36,445 bases of DNA from the NCBI GenBank assembly GCA_016219175.1, contig JACRCD010000017.1:1-36445 (forward strand). Reading direction: 5' to 3'. The notes beneath the pieces were generated by a model, which saw nothing but the letters and a program-made list of their open reading frames with translations, was not told the origin of the DNA and searched no databases. The position numbers and the translations under genes are program-made. Of this stretch, positions 14,350-23,676 are shown piece by piece. The DNA comes from Deltaproteobacteria bacterium (GTDB lineage Bacteria; Desulfobacterota; Desulfobulbia; Desulfobulbales; SURF-16). How positions within the stretch are numbered: position 1 is the first letter of the stretch; every line of letters starts with the position of its first letter.

Positions 14350-15216
14350 TCAGACGACAATTGTATCTTCAAGTTCCGCTCCATCAGGAACCCGGGCGCC
14401 GTCCCAGACCACCACCCGGTTTAACCGGCATTTCCGGCCGATATGCGCGTCAGAGCCCACACACACCCAGTCTCGGCACTGCAAATCATCAGGCCGTCTG
14501 ACCCCGCTGCCGTAGAAAAAAGGAGAGGTCCCCTTAAAGGGCTCCTTGGTGAGAAGCACCCGGTGCAGGTCCAGATAATCCGCCGGGGTCCCCATATCAG
14601 CCCAGAAATGATCCTGGACCATCTGGGCGCAAATCCTGGCGCCATTCTGTAGCCAATGCCGGTAACAGTCAATGATATTATAGAAGATCCCCGGGGGAAT
14701 GACAGCCAATATCCCGGGATTGAGGACATGAATGCCGGTAAAGGCCAGCTTTCTACCCGCCGCGGTTCCGCCGAAACCGGTTATGCGCAGCTCGTCATCC
14801 ACCGCAACATTGTTAAAGCGGGGATAGTCATGGAGAACAAGGCTCACATCATTTCCCGAGACACAGTGTTTTTCATAGACCCGGGCCAGATCGATGGTAT
14901 GAAAGATATCGCCGTTGGTGACCAGAACAGGCCCTGAACCGAAAAAATCCCGGGCCAGCCGCATGCCACCGCCCGTTCCCAGCTCAACAGACTCTTCCTG
15001 CAGAAAGATTTCCTCCTTTCCGCCCAGCAGCTTGGCAATCTGCTCCCGCAGATGATGGCAGTTGACCAGAATCGACGCAAATCCGGCCTGCCGCAGCTGT
15101 TCGACATGGCGCAGAATCAGGGGTTGATCAAGCACGGGAAAGAGCGGTTTAGGCCGCAGCAGGGAGTAGGGTTTCAGCCGGGTGCCGAAACCGGCGGCAA
15201 GGATCATGGCTTTCAT
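14350..15216 (-). CDS. Sugar-1-phosphate nucleotidyltransferase, MurU-like with hexapeptide tail
   Basis: The 288-residue protein begins MKAMILAAGFGTRLKPYS, the nucleotide-binding loop of the NTP-transferase family, followed by RPKPLFPVLDQPL with the conserved Lys, and VTNGDIFHTID with a metal-binding Asp. The last 50 residues (VCVGSDAHIGRKCRL and following) form a short left-handed beta-helix, absent from the compact MurU of Pseudomonas. Paired with the AmgK-like kinase, it should make a UDP- or similar NDP-sugar, plausibly UDP-MurNAc in peptidoglycan recycling. ADP-heptose-like or mannose-type transfer cannot be excluded. The ATG at 15216 has no ribosome site: a heptamer repeat array begins nine bases upstream. 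Confidence 0.8.
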   Translation of the reverse strand: MKAMILAAGFGTRLKPYSLLRPKPLFPVLDQPLILRHVEQLRQAGFASILVNCHHLREQIAKLLGGKEEIFLQEESVELGTGGGMRLARDFFGSGPVLVTNGDIFHTIDLARVYEKHCVSGNDVSLVLHDYPRFNNVAVDDELRITGFGGTAAGRKLAFTGIHVLNPGILAVIPPGIFYNIIDCYRHWLQNGARICAQMVQDHFWADMGTPADYLDLHRVLLTKEPFKGTSPFFYGSGVRRPDDLQCRDWVCVGSDAHIGRKCRLNRVVVWDGARVPDGAELEDTIVV

Positions 15217-15224
15217 CGATGTTG

Positions 15225-15373
15225 ATGGCTCATGGCTGATGGTTTATGGCTCATGGCTGATGGTTCATGGCTCATGGCTCATGGCTCAGGTTCATGGTTC
15301 ATAGCTCATGGTTCATGGCTCGGGATGAAGTTTATTCGTTTAGCCATCAGCTATCAGCCATGAGCTAACAGCT
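15225..15373. repeat. Heptamer repeat array (ATGGCTC type) with inverted tail
   Basis: About 14 tandem, imperfect copies of a seven-base unit (ATGGCTC, ATGGCTG, ATGGTTC) run from 15225 to about 15322, followed after a short spacer by the opposite-strand form (AGCCATCAGCTATCAGCCAT) at 15342-15361, running to about 15373. The two arms can pair into a long hairpin. The tail overlaps the lpxI stop codon, and the array ends nine bases before the start codon of the MurU-like gene. Confidence 0.85.
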
Positions 15374-16208
15374 AATCAATCATCATTTGTCCATCCGCCC
15401 CTTCCGCCAGTCCGATCACCACGATACCGGCCTTGTCCGCCCGGCTTATCACGGCTTCACGATCAAAGAGGAGCGACTGGCCTGCCTCAACAGCCAGGAC
15501 CGCGGCACTAACCCCTATCATTGACTCGATGGTGGCAGGGCCGGTGGCAGGGAGATCAAAGCGAAAATCCTGCTGCGGTTTTCTTACCTTCACCACCACG
15601 GCATTTTCCTTGGCCAGGGCCCCTCCCCTCTTGATTGCCGCATCAGTTCCCTCAATGGCTTCCACCGCCATGACAGACATATCGCGCACCACCACGCATT
15701 GCCCGATATCAAGTCCGCCTATGGCGCGCGCCATTTTAAAACCGAATTCAATGTCCCGCTTCTGGCTGGAACTCGGTTTTTTTCTGGTCAGAATGCCGGC
15801 GGGAAAAAGAAGATGCCGCAGATAGAGGGTGGATTCCAGCACTTTAATTCCTTCTCTTTCCAGCTCATCGGCAAAGGCCCGCAGAATGGCGTCATCCTGT
15901 CTGATATCAATCTTATTCCACAGACTGATCCCCTTCAAATCAGGGAGCACATCACGGAAAATACGGGTTTTGGTGATAGTGCCCAGGAAAACCGCCTCTT
16001 CCACCCTTTCCGCCTGAAAAAACTTGATGATCTTGCCAAGCTGCCCCAGCTTCACCCAGCAGAAACTGTCCGCGATCCCTTCCAGATCAGGATGGCTCTC
16101 CCCCTTGTGGCCGGCAATGACAACCTGACGTCCGGCACGTTTTGCCGCCTCGGCAAAAAGGTAGGGAAACTGGCGGCCGCCGGCTATTATGCCGATTTTA
16201 TTCGTCAT
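15372..16208 (-). CDS. lpxI: UDP-2,3-diacylglucosamine diphosphatase LpxI
   Basis: LpxI cleaves UDP-2,3-diacylglucosamine to lipid X in lipid A synthesis, replacing LpxH in many bacteria. The 278-residue protein has the start IGIIAGGRQFPYLFAEAAK, then AVFLGTITKT, DDAILRAFADELEREGI, and the C-terminal block IGQCVVVRDMSVMAVEAIEG, followed by GTDAAIKRGG, all typical of LpxI (formerly DUF1009). ATG at 16208 is preferred to the GTG just before it. It overlaps the end of lpxA by 11 bases, so translation is probably coupled. Its place after lpxA in the pathway block supports the call. Confidence 0.95.
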   Translation of the reverse strand: MTNKIGIIAGGRQFPYLFAEAAKRAGRQVVIAGHKGESHPDLEGIADSFCWVKLGQLGKIIKFFQAERVEEAVFLGTITKTRIFRDVLPDLKGISLWNKIDIRQDDAILRAFADELEREGIKVLESTLYLRHLLFPAGILTRKKPSSSQKRDIEFGFKMARAIGGLDIGQCVVVRDMSVMAVEAIEGTDAAIKRGGALAKENAVVVKVRKPQQDFRFDLPATGPATIESMIGVSAAVLAVEAGQSLLFDREAVISRADKAGIVVIGLAEGADGQMMID

Positions 16209-16998
16209 CACTGCTTAGTCTGACCACATTTCGGTTTGAAACAGCAAAAAAATCAATCATTCTTGTCACCAGCACACAATCAACAATCTCCGTCCGGACC
16301 TTCTCCAGGGCTTCCTGGAGCAGCAGATCCTTGGTCTTGAAGATCCAGGTAAAGGCCCTGCCGAGCGTGCGGATATCCTCGGGGCTGAACCCGGCACGTT
16401 TTAACCCTATGCGATTAATACCGCGTACCTGCATATCATTGCGTATTCCAGCCACCATGACATAAGGGGGAACATCCATGCTGATGCCTGACATCCCGCC
16501 GATAAAGGCGTATTCACCAATACGGGAAAACTGATGCACGGCGGTCATGCCGCCCACGGTAACACGGTCACCTATCTCCACGTGGCCTCCCAGGGTGGCA
16601 TTGTTGACCAGGATGACATGGTTGCCGAGACTGCAGTCGTGGGCAACATGGGAATAGGCCATGAACATGCAATTGCTGCCGATGGTGGTGGCGCCGTGAC
16701 CGCCCGGGCTGCCCCGATGGATTGAACAGTATTCCCTGATGATATTGCCGTCACCGATCTGGAGAATGGTCTCCTCACCCTTATATTTTATATCCTGGGG
16801 CGGCGCGCCGACGCAGGCAAAGGCGCCGATGCTGTTGCTTTTCCCCATGGTCAAGGGACCCGAGAGGTAAGCATGGGGGCCGATTTTGCAGTCAGCTCCG
16901 ATCCTGACCCCCTTTTCAATGACCGCATAGGGGCCGACGGAAACCGAGGAATCAAGTTCCGCGCCAAGATCAACAATAGCTGTGGAATGTATCGTCAT
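16198..16998 (-). CDS. lpxA: Acyl-ACP--UDP-N-acetylglucosamine O-acyltransferase LpxA
   Basis: LpxA carries out the first step of lipid A synthesis. The 266-residue protein is a left-handed beta-helix of hexapeptide repeats with a helical C-terminus. It contains AYSHVAHDCSLGNHVILVNN, whose second His (about 120) matches the catalytic His125 of the E. coli enzyme, then GGMTAVHQFSRIGEY and MVAGIRNDMQVRGINRIGLK, the usual LpxA signature. The 147 bases between fabZ and this gene show no terminator. The ribosome site is weak. Confidence 0.97.
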   Translation of the reverse strand: MTIHSTAIVDLGAELDSSVSVGPYAVIEKGVRIGADCKIGPHAYLSGPLTMGKSNSIGAFACVGAPPQDIKYKGEETILQIGDGNIIREYCSIHRGSPGGHGATTIGSNCMFMAYSHVAHDCSLGNHVILVNNATLGGHVEIGDRVTVGGMTAVHQFSRIGEYAFIGGMSGISMDVPPYVMVAGIRNDMQVRGINRIGLKRAGFSPEDIRTLGRAFTWIFKTKDLLLQEALEKVRTEIVDCVLVTRMIDFFAVSNRNVVRLSSDDE

Positions 16999-17145
16999 AT
17001 CATTACATGAATGTTAAATTTACAGGGAACCTTGAAAAATTAGACATCTGGTTCGAGGACAAGAAGCGGTGAAAATAAAAAAGCTTGTCTTTCTAACACA
17101 GACGGCGGGCAATTTCCAGCTTTTATCCTCAACCAAGAACGGAAA

Positions 17146-17595
17146 TCAGGAAAATGTGGCCATCAATTCCGCTTCCGCCGCCAGCTGCCCATCAACAAAG
17201 GCCTTGCCCGCGATCTTGAAGAGTTTTGCCTTACGTTTCAATACGGTCAACTCGTAGATAATCTGATCGCCGGGAACAATCTTTTTTCTGAAGCGCACCC
17301 CGTCCATCCCCGCGAAATATACCAGATTTTTGCCGATTTTCTCCTCATCCGTCAGATACGCCAGCAAGGCCCCGGCCTGGGCCATGCCCTCCATGACCAG
17401 CACCCCCGGCATTACCGGCTCGGACGGGAAATGTCCAGGGAAAAACGGTTCATTCATGGTGACATTTTTTAAGGCCCTGATCGATTGACCGGGGACCACC
17501 TCTAGAATCCGGTCGACCAACACAAAAGGGTAGCGGTGTGGAAGTATTTTTAAAATTTGCACGATATCATATTGTCCGGGTCCTTCACTCATCAT
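17146..17595 (-). CDS. fabZ: 3-hydroxyacyl-ACP dehydratase FabZ
   Basis: FabZ dehydrates 3-hydroxyacyl-ACP in fatty acid synthesis and competes with LpxA and LpxD for the same substrate, which explains its place here. The 149-residue hot-dog-fold protein shows LPHRYPFVLVDRI and the catalytic GHFPSEPVMPGVLVMEGMAQ with His55 and Glu69. It overlaps the end of lpxD by 11 bases. AAGGAGA lies just before the ATG at 17595. Confidence 0.97.
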   Translation of the reverse strand: MMSEGPGQYDIVQILKILPHRYPFVLVDRILEVVPGQSIRALKNVTMNEPFFPGHFPSEPVMPGVLVMEGMAQAGALLAYLTDEEKIGKNLVYFAGMDGVRFRKKIVPGDQIIYELTVLKRKAKLFKIAGKAFVDGQLAAEAELMATFS

Positions 17596-18646
17596 GGGTC
17601 TCCTTATTTATTTCACCACCCGCCAGTTCACTTACCTGTCGCCGCAGCTGACGAACTTCCTTTAACAACCTGGGAATCCGCGAAAAAGCCGTGGCCGCCT
17701 GCAGCCACTCCTTATAGGGGATGGCCGGGAATCCCGCCACCACGGATCCTGCCTTGACGTTGCTGTTTATTCCGCTTCTCCCTGCCGCCATGACCCGGTC
17801 GCCGACCTCAACATGATCACCCACGGCGCCCTGTCCGGCAATAACAACACCCTTGCCAAGCCTTGCGCTGCCGGCAACCCCGCTTTGCGAAACGAGGAGG
17901 CACCCCTCTCCGATTTCCACATTATGGCCGATCTGCACCAGATTATCAATCTTTGTGCCTTTCCTGACCACCGTACTGCCAAAGGTGGCCCTGTCAATAC
18001 ATGAATTAGCCCCTATTTCGACGTCATCCTCAATCACCACATTGCCGACCTGGGGACGCTTGACGTGTACACCCTGGGCATCAGTGGCATAACCAAAGCC
18101 GTCGCTGCCTATTACGGTCCCACTGTAGACAATAACCCTGTCGCCGATTTTGCAGCCATGCCGAACAACCACATTGGCCTCAAGAACAGTCGCCTCGCCG
18201 ATTTCCACGTCATCGCCTACAAACACGCCGGATTCGATGATGACCCTCTCCCCAAGCCTGACCCTGTTGCCGACCGCGGCAAAAGCGGCGATGGCAACCG
18301 AGGAGGGAATGCGGCAATCTCGGCCCACCTGGGCGCGGGCGCTCACCCCGGCCGGAGGCGCTGGTCTTTCATAAAAGAGATTATGGATGACTGCCGCGGC
18401 AAGGTAAGGATTCTTGACCCGGATGCAGGGCAGTGAAATATCCTCCATATCCTGGGGTACGATTACCGCGGAGGCCTTGGTTGCGTCAATCCGCCCGGCA
18501 AATTTTGTCCGGGCGATAAAAGCAATCTCTCCGGCAATGGCCTTTGCCACATCGTTAACAGCTGATATTTTCACCTCGGGATCGCCGCTCAATCGGCCAT
18601 CAACCAAGGCTGCCAGTTCAGCAAGTGATTTTGTTTTCCGTTCCAT
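17585..18646 (-). CDS. lpxD: UDP-3-O-(3-hydroxyacyl)glucosamine N-acyltransferase LpxD
   Basis: LpxD carries out the third step of lipid A synthesis. The 353-residue protein has the N-terminal uridine-binding domain (to about 100), a long hexapeptide beta-helix with VQIGHNVEIGEG, where His241 matches the catalytic His of the family, then AGRSGINSNVKAGSVVAGFP and a C-terminal charged helix (LLKEVRQLRRQVSEL). AGGGGGGAA precedes the ATG at 18646. It is the first gene of the lpxD-fabZ-lpxA-lpxI-MurU-like-AmgK-like-der run. A terminator for the gene upstream lies at 18731, so a promoter should lie between 18647 and 18730, but I see no strong match. Confidence 0.97.
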   Translation of the reverse strand: MERKTKSLAELAALVDGRLSGDPEVKISAVNDVAKAIAGEIAFIARTKFAGRIDATKASAVIVPQDMEDISLPCIRVKNPYLAAAVIHNLFYERPAPPAGVSARAQVGRDCRIPSSVAIAAFAAVGNRVRLGERVIIESGVFVGDDVEIGEATVLEANVVVRHGCKIGDRVIVYSGTVIGSDGFGYATDAQGVHVKRPQVGNVVIEDDVEIGANSCIDRATFGSTVVRKGTKIDNLVQIGHNVEIGEGCLLVSQSGVAGSARLGKGVVIAGQGAVGDHVEVGDRVMAAGRSGINSNVKAGSVVAGFPAIPYKEWLQAATAFSRIPRLLKEVRQLRRQVSELAGGEINKETHDE

Positions 18647-18730
18647 TCATTTCCCCCCTGTTCTTACGAGGTGACAAGCATAACCTGTCCTGACCAGCCG
18701 CGCAAAAAAATTATTTACCCGCCGCTGGCA

Positions 18731-18778
18731 ACAAAAAAAGACGGGCTGTTTTTTTTGTGACAAAAAACAAACCCGTCT
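18731..18778 (-). terminator. Rho-independent terminator of the IHF gene
   Basis: On the minus strand AGACGGG (18778-18772) pairs with CCCGTCT (18745-18739), extended by an A/T-rich inner stem, and is followed by a run of seven T. It separates the IHF gene from the lipid A operon. Confidence 0.85.
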
Positions 18779-18828
18779 GGCAGGGCGGAACATTCACCCG
18801 CCCGGTATCCGGCCTGTGAAAACCCGGT

Positions 18829-19128
18829 TTATTGTTGCATCCCGTTCACCCGGTCGCGCAGGATACCTGAAGGTTTGAAGGTAACAACCTTGCGAGCCGT
18901 CAGGATGAGTTCCTTGCCGGTCTGGGGGTTGCGCCCTCTTCTGGCATTCTTATCCTTGATGTTAAACTTGCCGAAACCACTGATGAGAAGATCCTCACCG
19001 TTCGCGAGACAATCCTTGCTGATTTTCAAGAACGTCTCAACAATCGAGGTGGCCTGCGCCTTGGTCAAGTTGTGAGTTTGATAGATTTTCTGCACCAAAT
19101 CAGCCTTAGTCAGGGTCATGTTGCTCAA
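18829..19128 (-). CDS. ihfA: Integration host factor / HU family DNA-binding protein, alpha-type
   Basis: The 99-residue protein begins MTLTKADLVQKIYQTHNLTK after three extra residues, and contains LLISGFGKFNIKDKNARRGR, then NPQTGKELILTARKVVTFKPS, the beta-arm and clamp of the HU/IHF family. The RRGRNPQTG arm with the Pro and the MTLTKAD start favour the IHF alpha type. It bends DNA in transcription (including sigma-54 promoters), recombination and nucleoid structure. GGAGG lies nine bases before the ATG. Family 4 element lies between it and enolase. Confidence 0.9.
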   Translation of the reverse strand: MSNMTLTKADLVQKIYQTHNLTKAQATSIVETFLKISKDCLANGEDLLISGFGKFNIKDKNARRGRNPQTGKELILTARKVVTFKPSGILRDRVNGMQQ

Positions 19129-19158
19129 CCTCCATCAGTTATTAAACCTTAAGTATTG

Positions 19159-19280
19159 GTAACTTCCAGGTAGATAGGCTGAAAGCTGTAGACCGAAGGA
19201 AAAGCGCCTAAAATATGCAATACGACAGTACCGACAGTCCTATAGCCTTTAGTCTACAGTCTAAACAGCTGGATAGTTAC
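19159..19280. mobile_element. Family 4 MITE-like element with 8-bp target duplication
   Basis: The 122-bp element starts GTAACTTCCAG and ends CTGGATAGTTAC, an imperfect terminal inverted repeat, and is flanked by the perfect direct repeat AAGTATTG (19151-19158 and 19281-19288). The interior holds opposed CTGTAGAC and GTCTACAG motifs. It is non-coding and lies between enolase and the IHF gene, both on minus. Confidence 0.8.
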
Positions 19281-19305
19281 AAGTATTGTAGACGAACATG
19301 TCTGT

Positions 19306-20610
<1,305 letters not shown>

Positions 20611-20673
20611 TCAGTTATTTATGTGAAAACAAACCCAAGCGACATCATGTTTGTAGCTGAAATCATTTAAACA

Positions 20674-20702
20674 ATTATCATTGTTCCTTTATTATTTGTC
20701 AA
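20674..20702 (-). promoter_or_regulatory. Sigma-70 type promoter of eno
   Basis: On the minus strand TTGACA (20702-20697) and GATAAT (20679-20674) are separated by 17 bases. Both boxes are near consensus. A start near 20667 gives a leader of about 70 bases for eno and shows that eno is transcribed separately from pilC. Confidence 0.75.
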
Positions 20703-20775
20703 CAGCAACCAGCAAAACCTTTCTTTTTATGAAAAAAGCTGAAAGCAATGGTTCACACCCCGGAACAGACACTTG

Positions 20776-21984
20776 CTAGCCCACGACACTCGCCATCTTG
20801 AAAATCGGCAGATACATGGCGATAACCAATCCGCCGATGAGGCCGCCGAGAAAAACCATCATGAACGGCTCAATCATGGCGGTCATGTTTTCCACCGCCT
20901 GATCAACCTCTTCATCATAGAAATCGGCAATTTTTTCCAGCATGGTGTCCAGGGCGCCGGTGGCTTCTCCCACATTGATCATCTGCACAACCATACTGGG
21001 GAATACCCCTGTTTCCTCGAGGGGCTCGGCAATGGAGCGGCCTTCGGTGATACTGTCCGCCACCCGAAACACCGCCTGTTCGACAACCTTATTGCCCGCG
21101 GTTTTGCCGACGACATTCAGGGAATCCAGGATCGGCACGCCACTGTGCAGCATGGTCCCCAGTGTTCTGGTGAATTTCGCCACGGCCACCTTACGGATGA
21201 GCGGTCCGAAAACAGGGGCGTTAATGAGCATGTAATCCATCTTTTTACGGCCCTTGTCCGTATTATAAATTTTCTTTATGGCAACAACGACGGCAACCAG
21301 CACGCCGATCATGATAAAAAAATTCTTTTTGGCAAATTCGCTGGCATCAACCACAATCTGCGTTGGAACAGGGAGCGCCGAACCGAAATCGGCAAACATT
21401 TTTGCAAAAACCGGGACGACGAACACGAGGATCACGGCAGTAATAACCAGAGCAATACAGAGACAGATGATCGGGTAGGTCATGGCGCCCTTTATTTTTT
21501 TCTTCAAAGCCATGCTCTTTTCCATAAATCCGGCAAGACGGTTCAGGATGGTATCGAGAATACCACCCACCTCACCGGCATCAATCATATTGCAGAAGAG
21601 ATTGTCAAACACCTTGGGATGCTTTTTCATGGCATCGGCAAAGGTCATACCTGTTTCGACATCAATACGAATGTCGGTCAGCAATTTTTTAAATGTTGCA
21701 TTTTCCTGCTGTCCCGCCAAAATCTCAAGACTTTGCACAAGCGGCAGACCGGCATCAATCATGGTGGAGAGCTGTCTGGTGAAAATCACCACGTCCTTGC
21801 CGGTAACTTTCGGCTGAAACATGGCAAGATTTGCCAAAAGATCTTTAGGCGCCACCTTAAGGACAGTGGGTTTGACCCTGATCTTTTTCAACAGTGCCAG
21901 TGCGGCGGCTTCGCTATGCGCCTCAATTCTCCCTTTTCTTTTCTCCCCGTATGAATTCACTCCCTTCCAGACATATACAGGCAT
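20776..21984 (-). CDS. pilC: Type IV pilus inner membrane platform protein PilC (type II secretion F family)
   Basis: The 402-residue protein starts MPVYVWKGVNSYGEKRKG, the usual PilC start, at the ATG at 21984 with AGAGGAA upstream; the frame runs 18 codons further but without support. Two T2SSF domains are present: the first has FTRQLSTMIDAGLPLVQSLE, the second FTRTLGTMLHSGVPILDSLN. They are joined by a membrane segment (ITAVILVFVVPVFAKMFADF) and followed by another near the C-terminus (FMMVFLGGLIGGLVIAMYLP). PilC anchors the pilus motor in the inner membrane. The ATPase genes pilB and pilT, normally adjacent, are not next to it here. Confidence 0.93.
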   Translation of the reverse strand: MPVYVWKGVNSYGEKRKGRIEAHSEAAALALLKKIRVKPTVLKVAPKDLLANLAMFQPKVTGKDVVIFTRQLSTMIDAGLPLVQSLEILAGQQENATFKKLLTDIRIDVETGMTFADAMKKHPKVFDNLFCNMIDAGEVGGILDTILNRLAGFMEKSMALKKKIKGAMTYPIICLCIALVITAVILVFVVPVFAKMFADFGSALPVPTQIVVDASEFAKKNFFIMIGVLVAVVVAIKKIYNTDKGRKKMDYMLINAPVFGPLIRKVAVAKFTRTLGTMLHSGVPILDSLNVVGKTAGNKVVEQAVFRVADSITEGRSIAEPLEETGVFPSMVVQMINVGEATGALDTMLEKIADFYDEEVDQAVENMTAMIEPFMMVFLGGLIGGLVIAMYLPIFKMASVVG

Positions 21985-22228
21985 GAAATATTCCTCTTTT
22001 TTTCTTTGCGGAAGAAGGCGCCGCCAAAAGTGAAACAATTTTCACTTCAATGCAGCCGGCTTCCGGCATCAGAAATAAATTTTATATCAAGATTTCAGGA
22101 AACACAATACAATTGACAATGTTTTCCATTTCTTATGGATACAAGCATTATTCATGCCTAATCTCTACGGAAACAACTTGACACAAGGCCCACCGAAAAA
22201 AAGAGGGGCCGCTGCTGCTCTTTTTCTA

Positions 22229-22257
22229 TTGACAGAGTCTGCGCTTTAATTTAAATA
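22229..22257 (+). promoter_or_regulatory. Putative promoter of the PxxKW gene
   Basis: TTGACA (22229-22234) is followed after 17 bases by TAAATA (22252-22257). The -35 box is perfect and the -10 box is moderate. It leaves a leader of about 70 bases before the ATG at 22335. Confidence 0.55.
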
Positions 22258-22334
22258 AATATGTTCGATAAACACAACTTGCTTTTCCAACTGATATAAA
22301 TATTTATGGTTTCCGATACAAAGGAGGGTCTGTC

Positions 22335-22598
22335 ATGGCTAGCAATGCTCCGGCAGCAAGTGAACTTTACAGCAGCGGTTTTTTCCATCCCATTGTTGAA
22401 CAGTGCGAGGGATGCGAACGGATCGTAGAAGCAAACAATAATAAATATTGCCAGGCGTATTCCTTTCCAGAGGCAAAATGGCGCCTGGGAATCTGCAACT
22501 TCGCCACACACAAAAAACCTGAGATTGTGGTGAGCACCATTAAAATCAATCCTTTGAAAGCTGCCAAGAGAGCCTCCGGCGGCAAGAAAAAGAAATAA
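22335..22598 (+). CDS. PxxKW family small cysteine-rich protein
   Basis: The 87-residue protein has four cysteines in two groups, CEGC (about 26-29) and C40/C54, and the motif PEAKWRLGICNF that names the PxxKW family, with a lysine-rich tail (KRASGGKKKK). The family is found mainly in sulfate- and metal-reducing bacteria and has no known role; the cysteines suggest metal or Fe-S binding. AAGGAGG lies seven bases before the ATG. It is a single-gene unit with its own promoter and terminator. Confidence 0.85.
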   Translation: MASNAPAASELYSSGFFHPIVEQCEGCERIVEANNNKYCQAYSFPEAKWRLGICNFATHKKPEIVVSTIKINPLKAAKRASGGKKKK

Positions 22599-22637
22599 CG
22601 ATTATCAAAATTATCATAATCCCGGACTTGTCATATA

Positions 22638-22675
22638 ACGACTGAATGGTTTACACCATTCAGTCGTTTTCGTTT
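22638..22675 (+). terminator. Rho-independent terminator of the PxxKW gene
   Basis: ACGACTGAATGG (22638-22649) pairs perfectly with CCATTCAGTCGT (22656-22667) around a six-base loop and is followed by TTTCGTTT. Confidence 0.88.
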
Positions 22676-22717
22676 AGAACGATAAATATGGAAAGATAAA
22701 AAAATGCCTTGTTTTTT

Positions 22718-23299
22718 CTAGCCTCGCGCATTGGGATAGAGGGACAGAAGAAACTCCTCGTCCCCCAGAATTTCCTGAAATCTGGCGTAATTATCCCGAA
22801 AATCTTCCGTCGCCTTCCCTTCTGCCATCAGCTTGCCCGCCGCTTGCTCCAGCAACTCCTTTGAATAATCACTCACCGCATAAAAGACCTTATCCAGAAT
22901 CAACTGTGTTTTTTTTTCATAAGGCGGCACTTTTTTCAACAGCGCAATTTCCGCGTGCCGCAAAGTCGGGGCAGCAAATAAACGAAACAAGCGCGGGGTA
23001 TCATAGACATCCGCAGCATCAAGAAAAAGACACCGCATCTCCGGATCAAGCTCGGCCACAAGCTTGGCGAGCTGTGCATTTTCATCACTGCACGTTTCCG
23101 ACAACAGGAGACGGATATAGGGAGTAATCTCCTCGCTGGATAAAATCCCCTTCCTGAAGGCGCTTTTCAGCCATTTGATCTTCATTTCCGGGCTTTTCGA
23201 GACAAAGGGCAGATATCTTTCCAGCCATTTATTTTTTGTGTTATTTTTTAACCAAGCGATCATTATGTATAAACGTGACACATGAACAGCACATATCAC
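22718..23299 (-). CDS. Unknown protein translationally coupled to a CheY-like regulator
   Basis: I do not recognise this 193-residue protein. It looks mainly alpha-helical and cytoplasmic, with several charged helices (MKIKWLKSAFRKGILSSEEI, AQLAKLVAELDPEMRCLFLD, ELLEQAAGKLMAEGKATEDF) and no membrane segment. The GTG at 23299 overlaps the stop of the response regulator gene (GTGTGA) and has a G-rich stretch before it. An ATG at 23263 giving MIAWLKNN is an alternative without a ribosome site. The overlap suggests that it works with, or is dosed with, the response regulator. Confidence 0.7.
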   Translation of the reverse strand: MICAVHVSRLYIMIAWLKNNTKNKWLERYLPFVSKSPEMKIKWLKSAFRKGILSSEEITPYIRLLLSETCSDENAQLAKLVAELDPEMRCLFLDAADVYDTPRLFRLFAAPTLRHAEIALLKKVPPYEKKTQLILDKVFYAVSDYSKELLEQAAGKLMAEGKATEDFRDNYARFQEILGDEEFLLSLYPNARG

Positions 23300-23676
23300 A
23301 CCCCCATGGTCTTATTAAGAATATACTCCAAATAGCCTGGAGTAAAAGGTTTCGTTACATATTGCTGAACCCCTTCCCTGAATGCGGCAATTATCTGCCC
23401 GAGCTGGGCTTCAGCCGTTACCATGACAAAGGGCGTGTTCTTTTTTTGCGGGTCACGCCGGACTGCTTTCAGCAGCTCAAGGCCACTCATGCCCGGCATG
23501 GAATAATCACAGATCACAAGATCAATGCATTCCCGGTCGATAATTTCCAACGCCATTCTAACATTCGGCGCCTCCAGCACTTTCCCGTAGCCCATCTTTA
23601 CCAGGGACGAGGCAATAATACGCCTCATTATTTTTGAGTCATCCACTACTAGAATCTTAAAGGCAGCCTTTGTCAT
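23296..23676 (-). CDS. CheY-like single-domain response regulator
   Basis: The 126-residue protein is a stand-alone receiver with the full phosphorylation set: Asp12, Asp13, phospho-acceptor Asp57 in VICDYSMPGMSG, Thr87 in MVTAEA and Lys109 in YVTKPFTP. The numbering matches CheY itself. There is no output domain, so it must act by binding a partner. No chemotaxis kinase is nearby. The overlapping downstream gene of unknown function is the obvious candidate partner. Confidence 0.95.
   Translation of the reverse strand: MTKAAFKILVVDDSKIMRRIIASSLVKMGYGKVLEAPNVRMALEIIDRECIDLVICDYSMPGMSGLELLKAVRRDPQKKNTPFVMVTAEAQLGQIIAAFREGVQQYVTKPFTPGYLEYILNKTMGV

Noticed and set aside
15225-15373. CRISPR array
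   Set aside because: The seven-base units are contiguous, without unique spacers, and vary in sequence. It is a simple tandem array.
20773-21954. A 393-codon open frame on the plus strand opposite pilC
   Set aside because: The pilC frame has clear conserved domains and a ribosome site. The opposite frame is His/Asn-rich shadow sequence without motifs.
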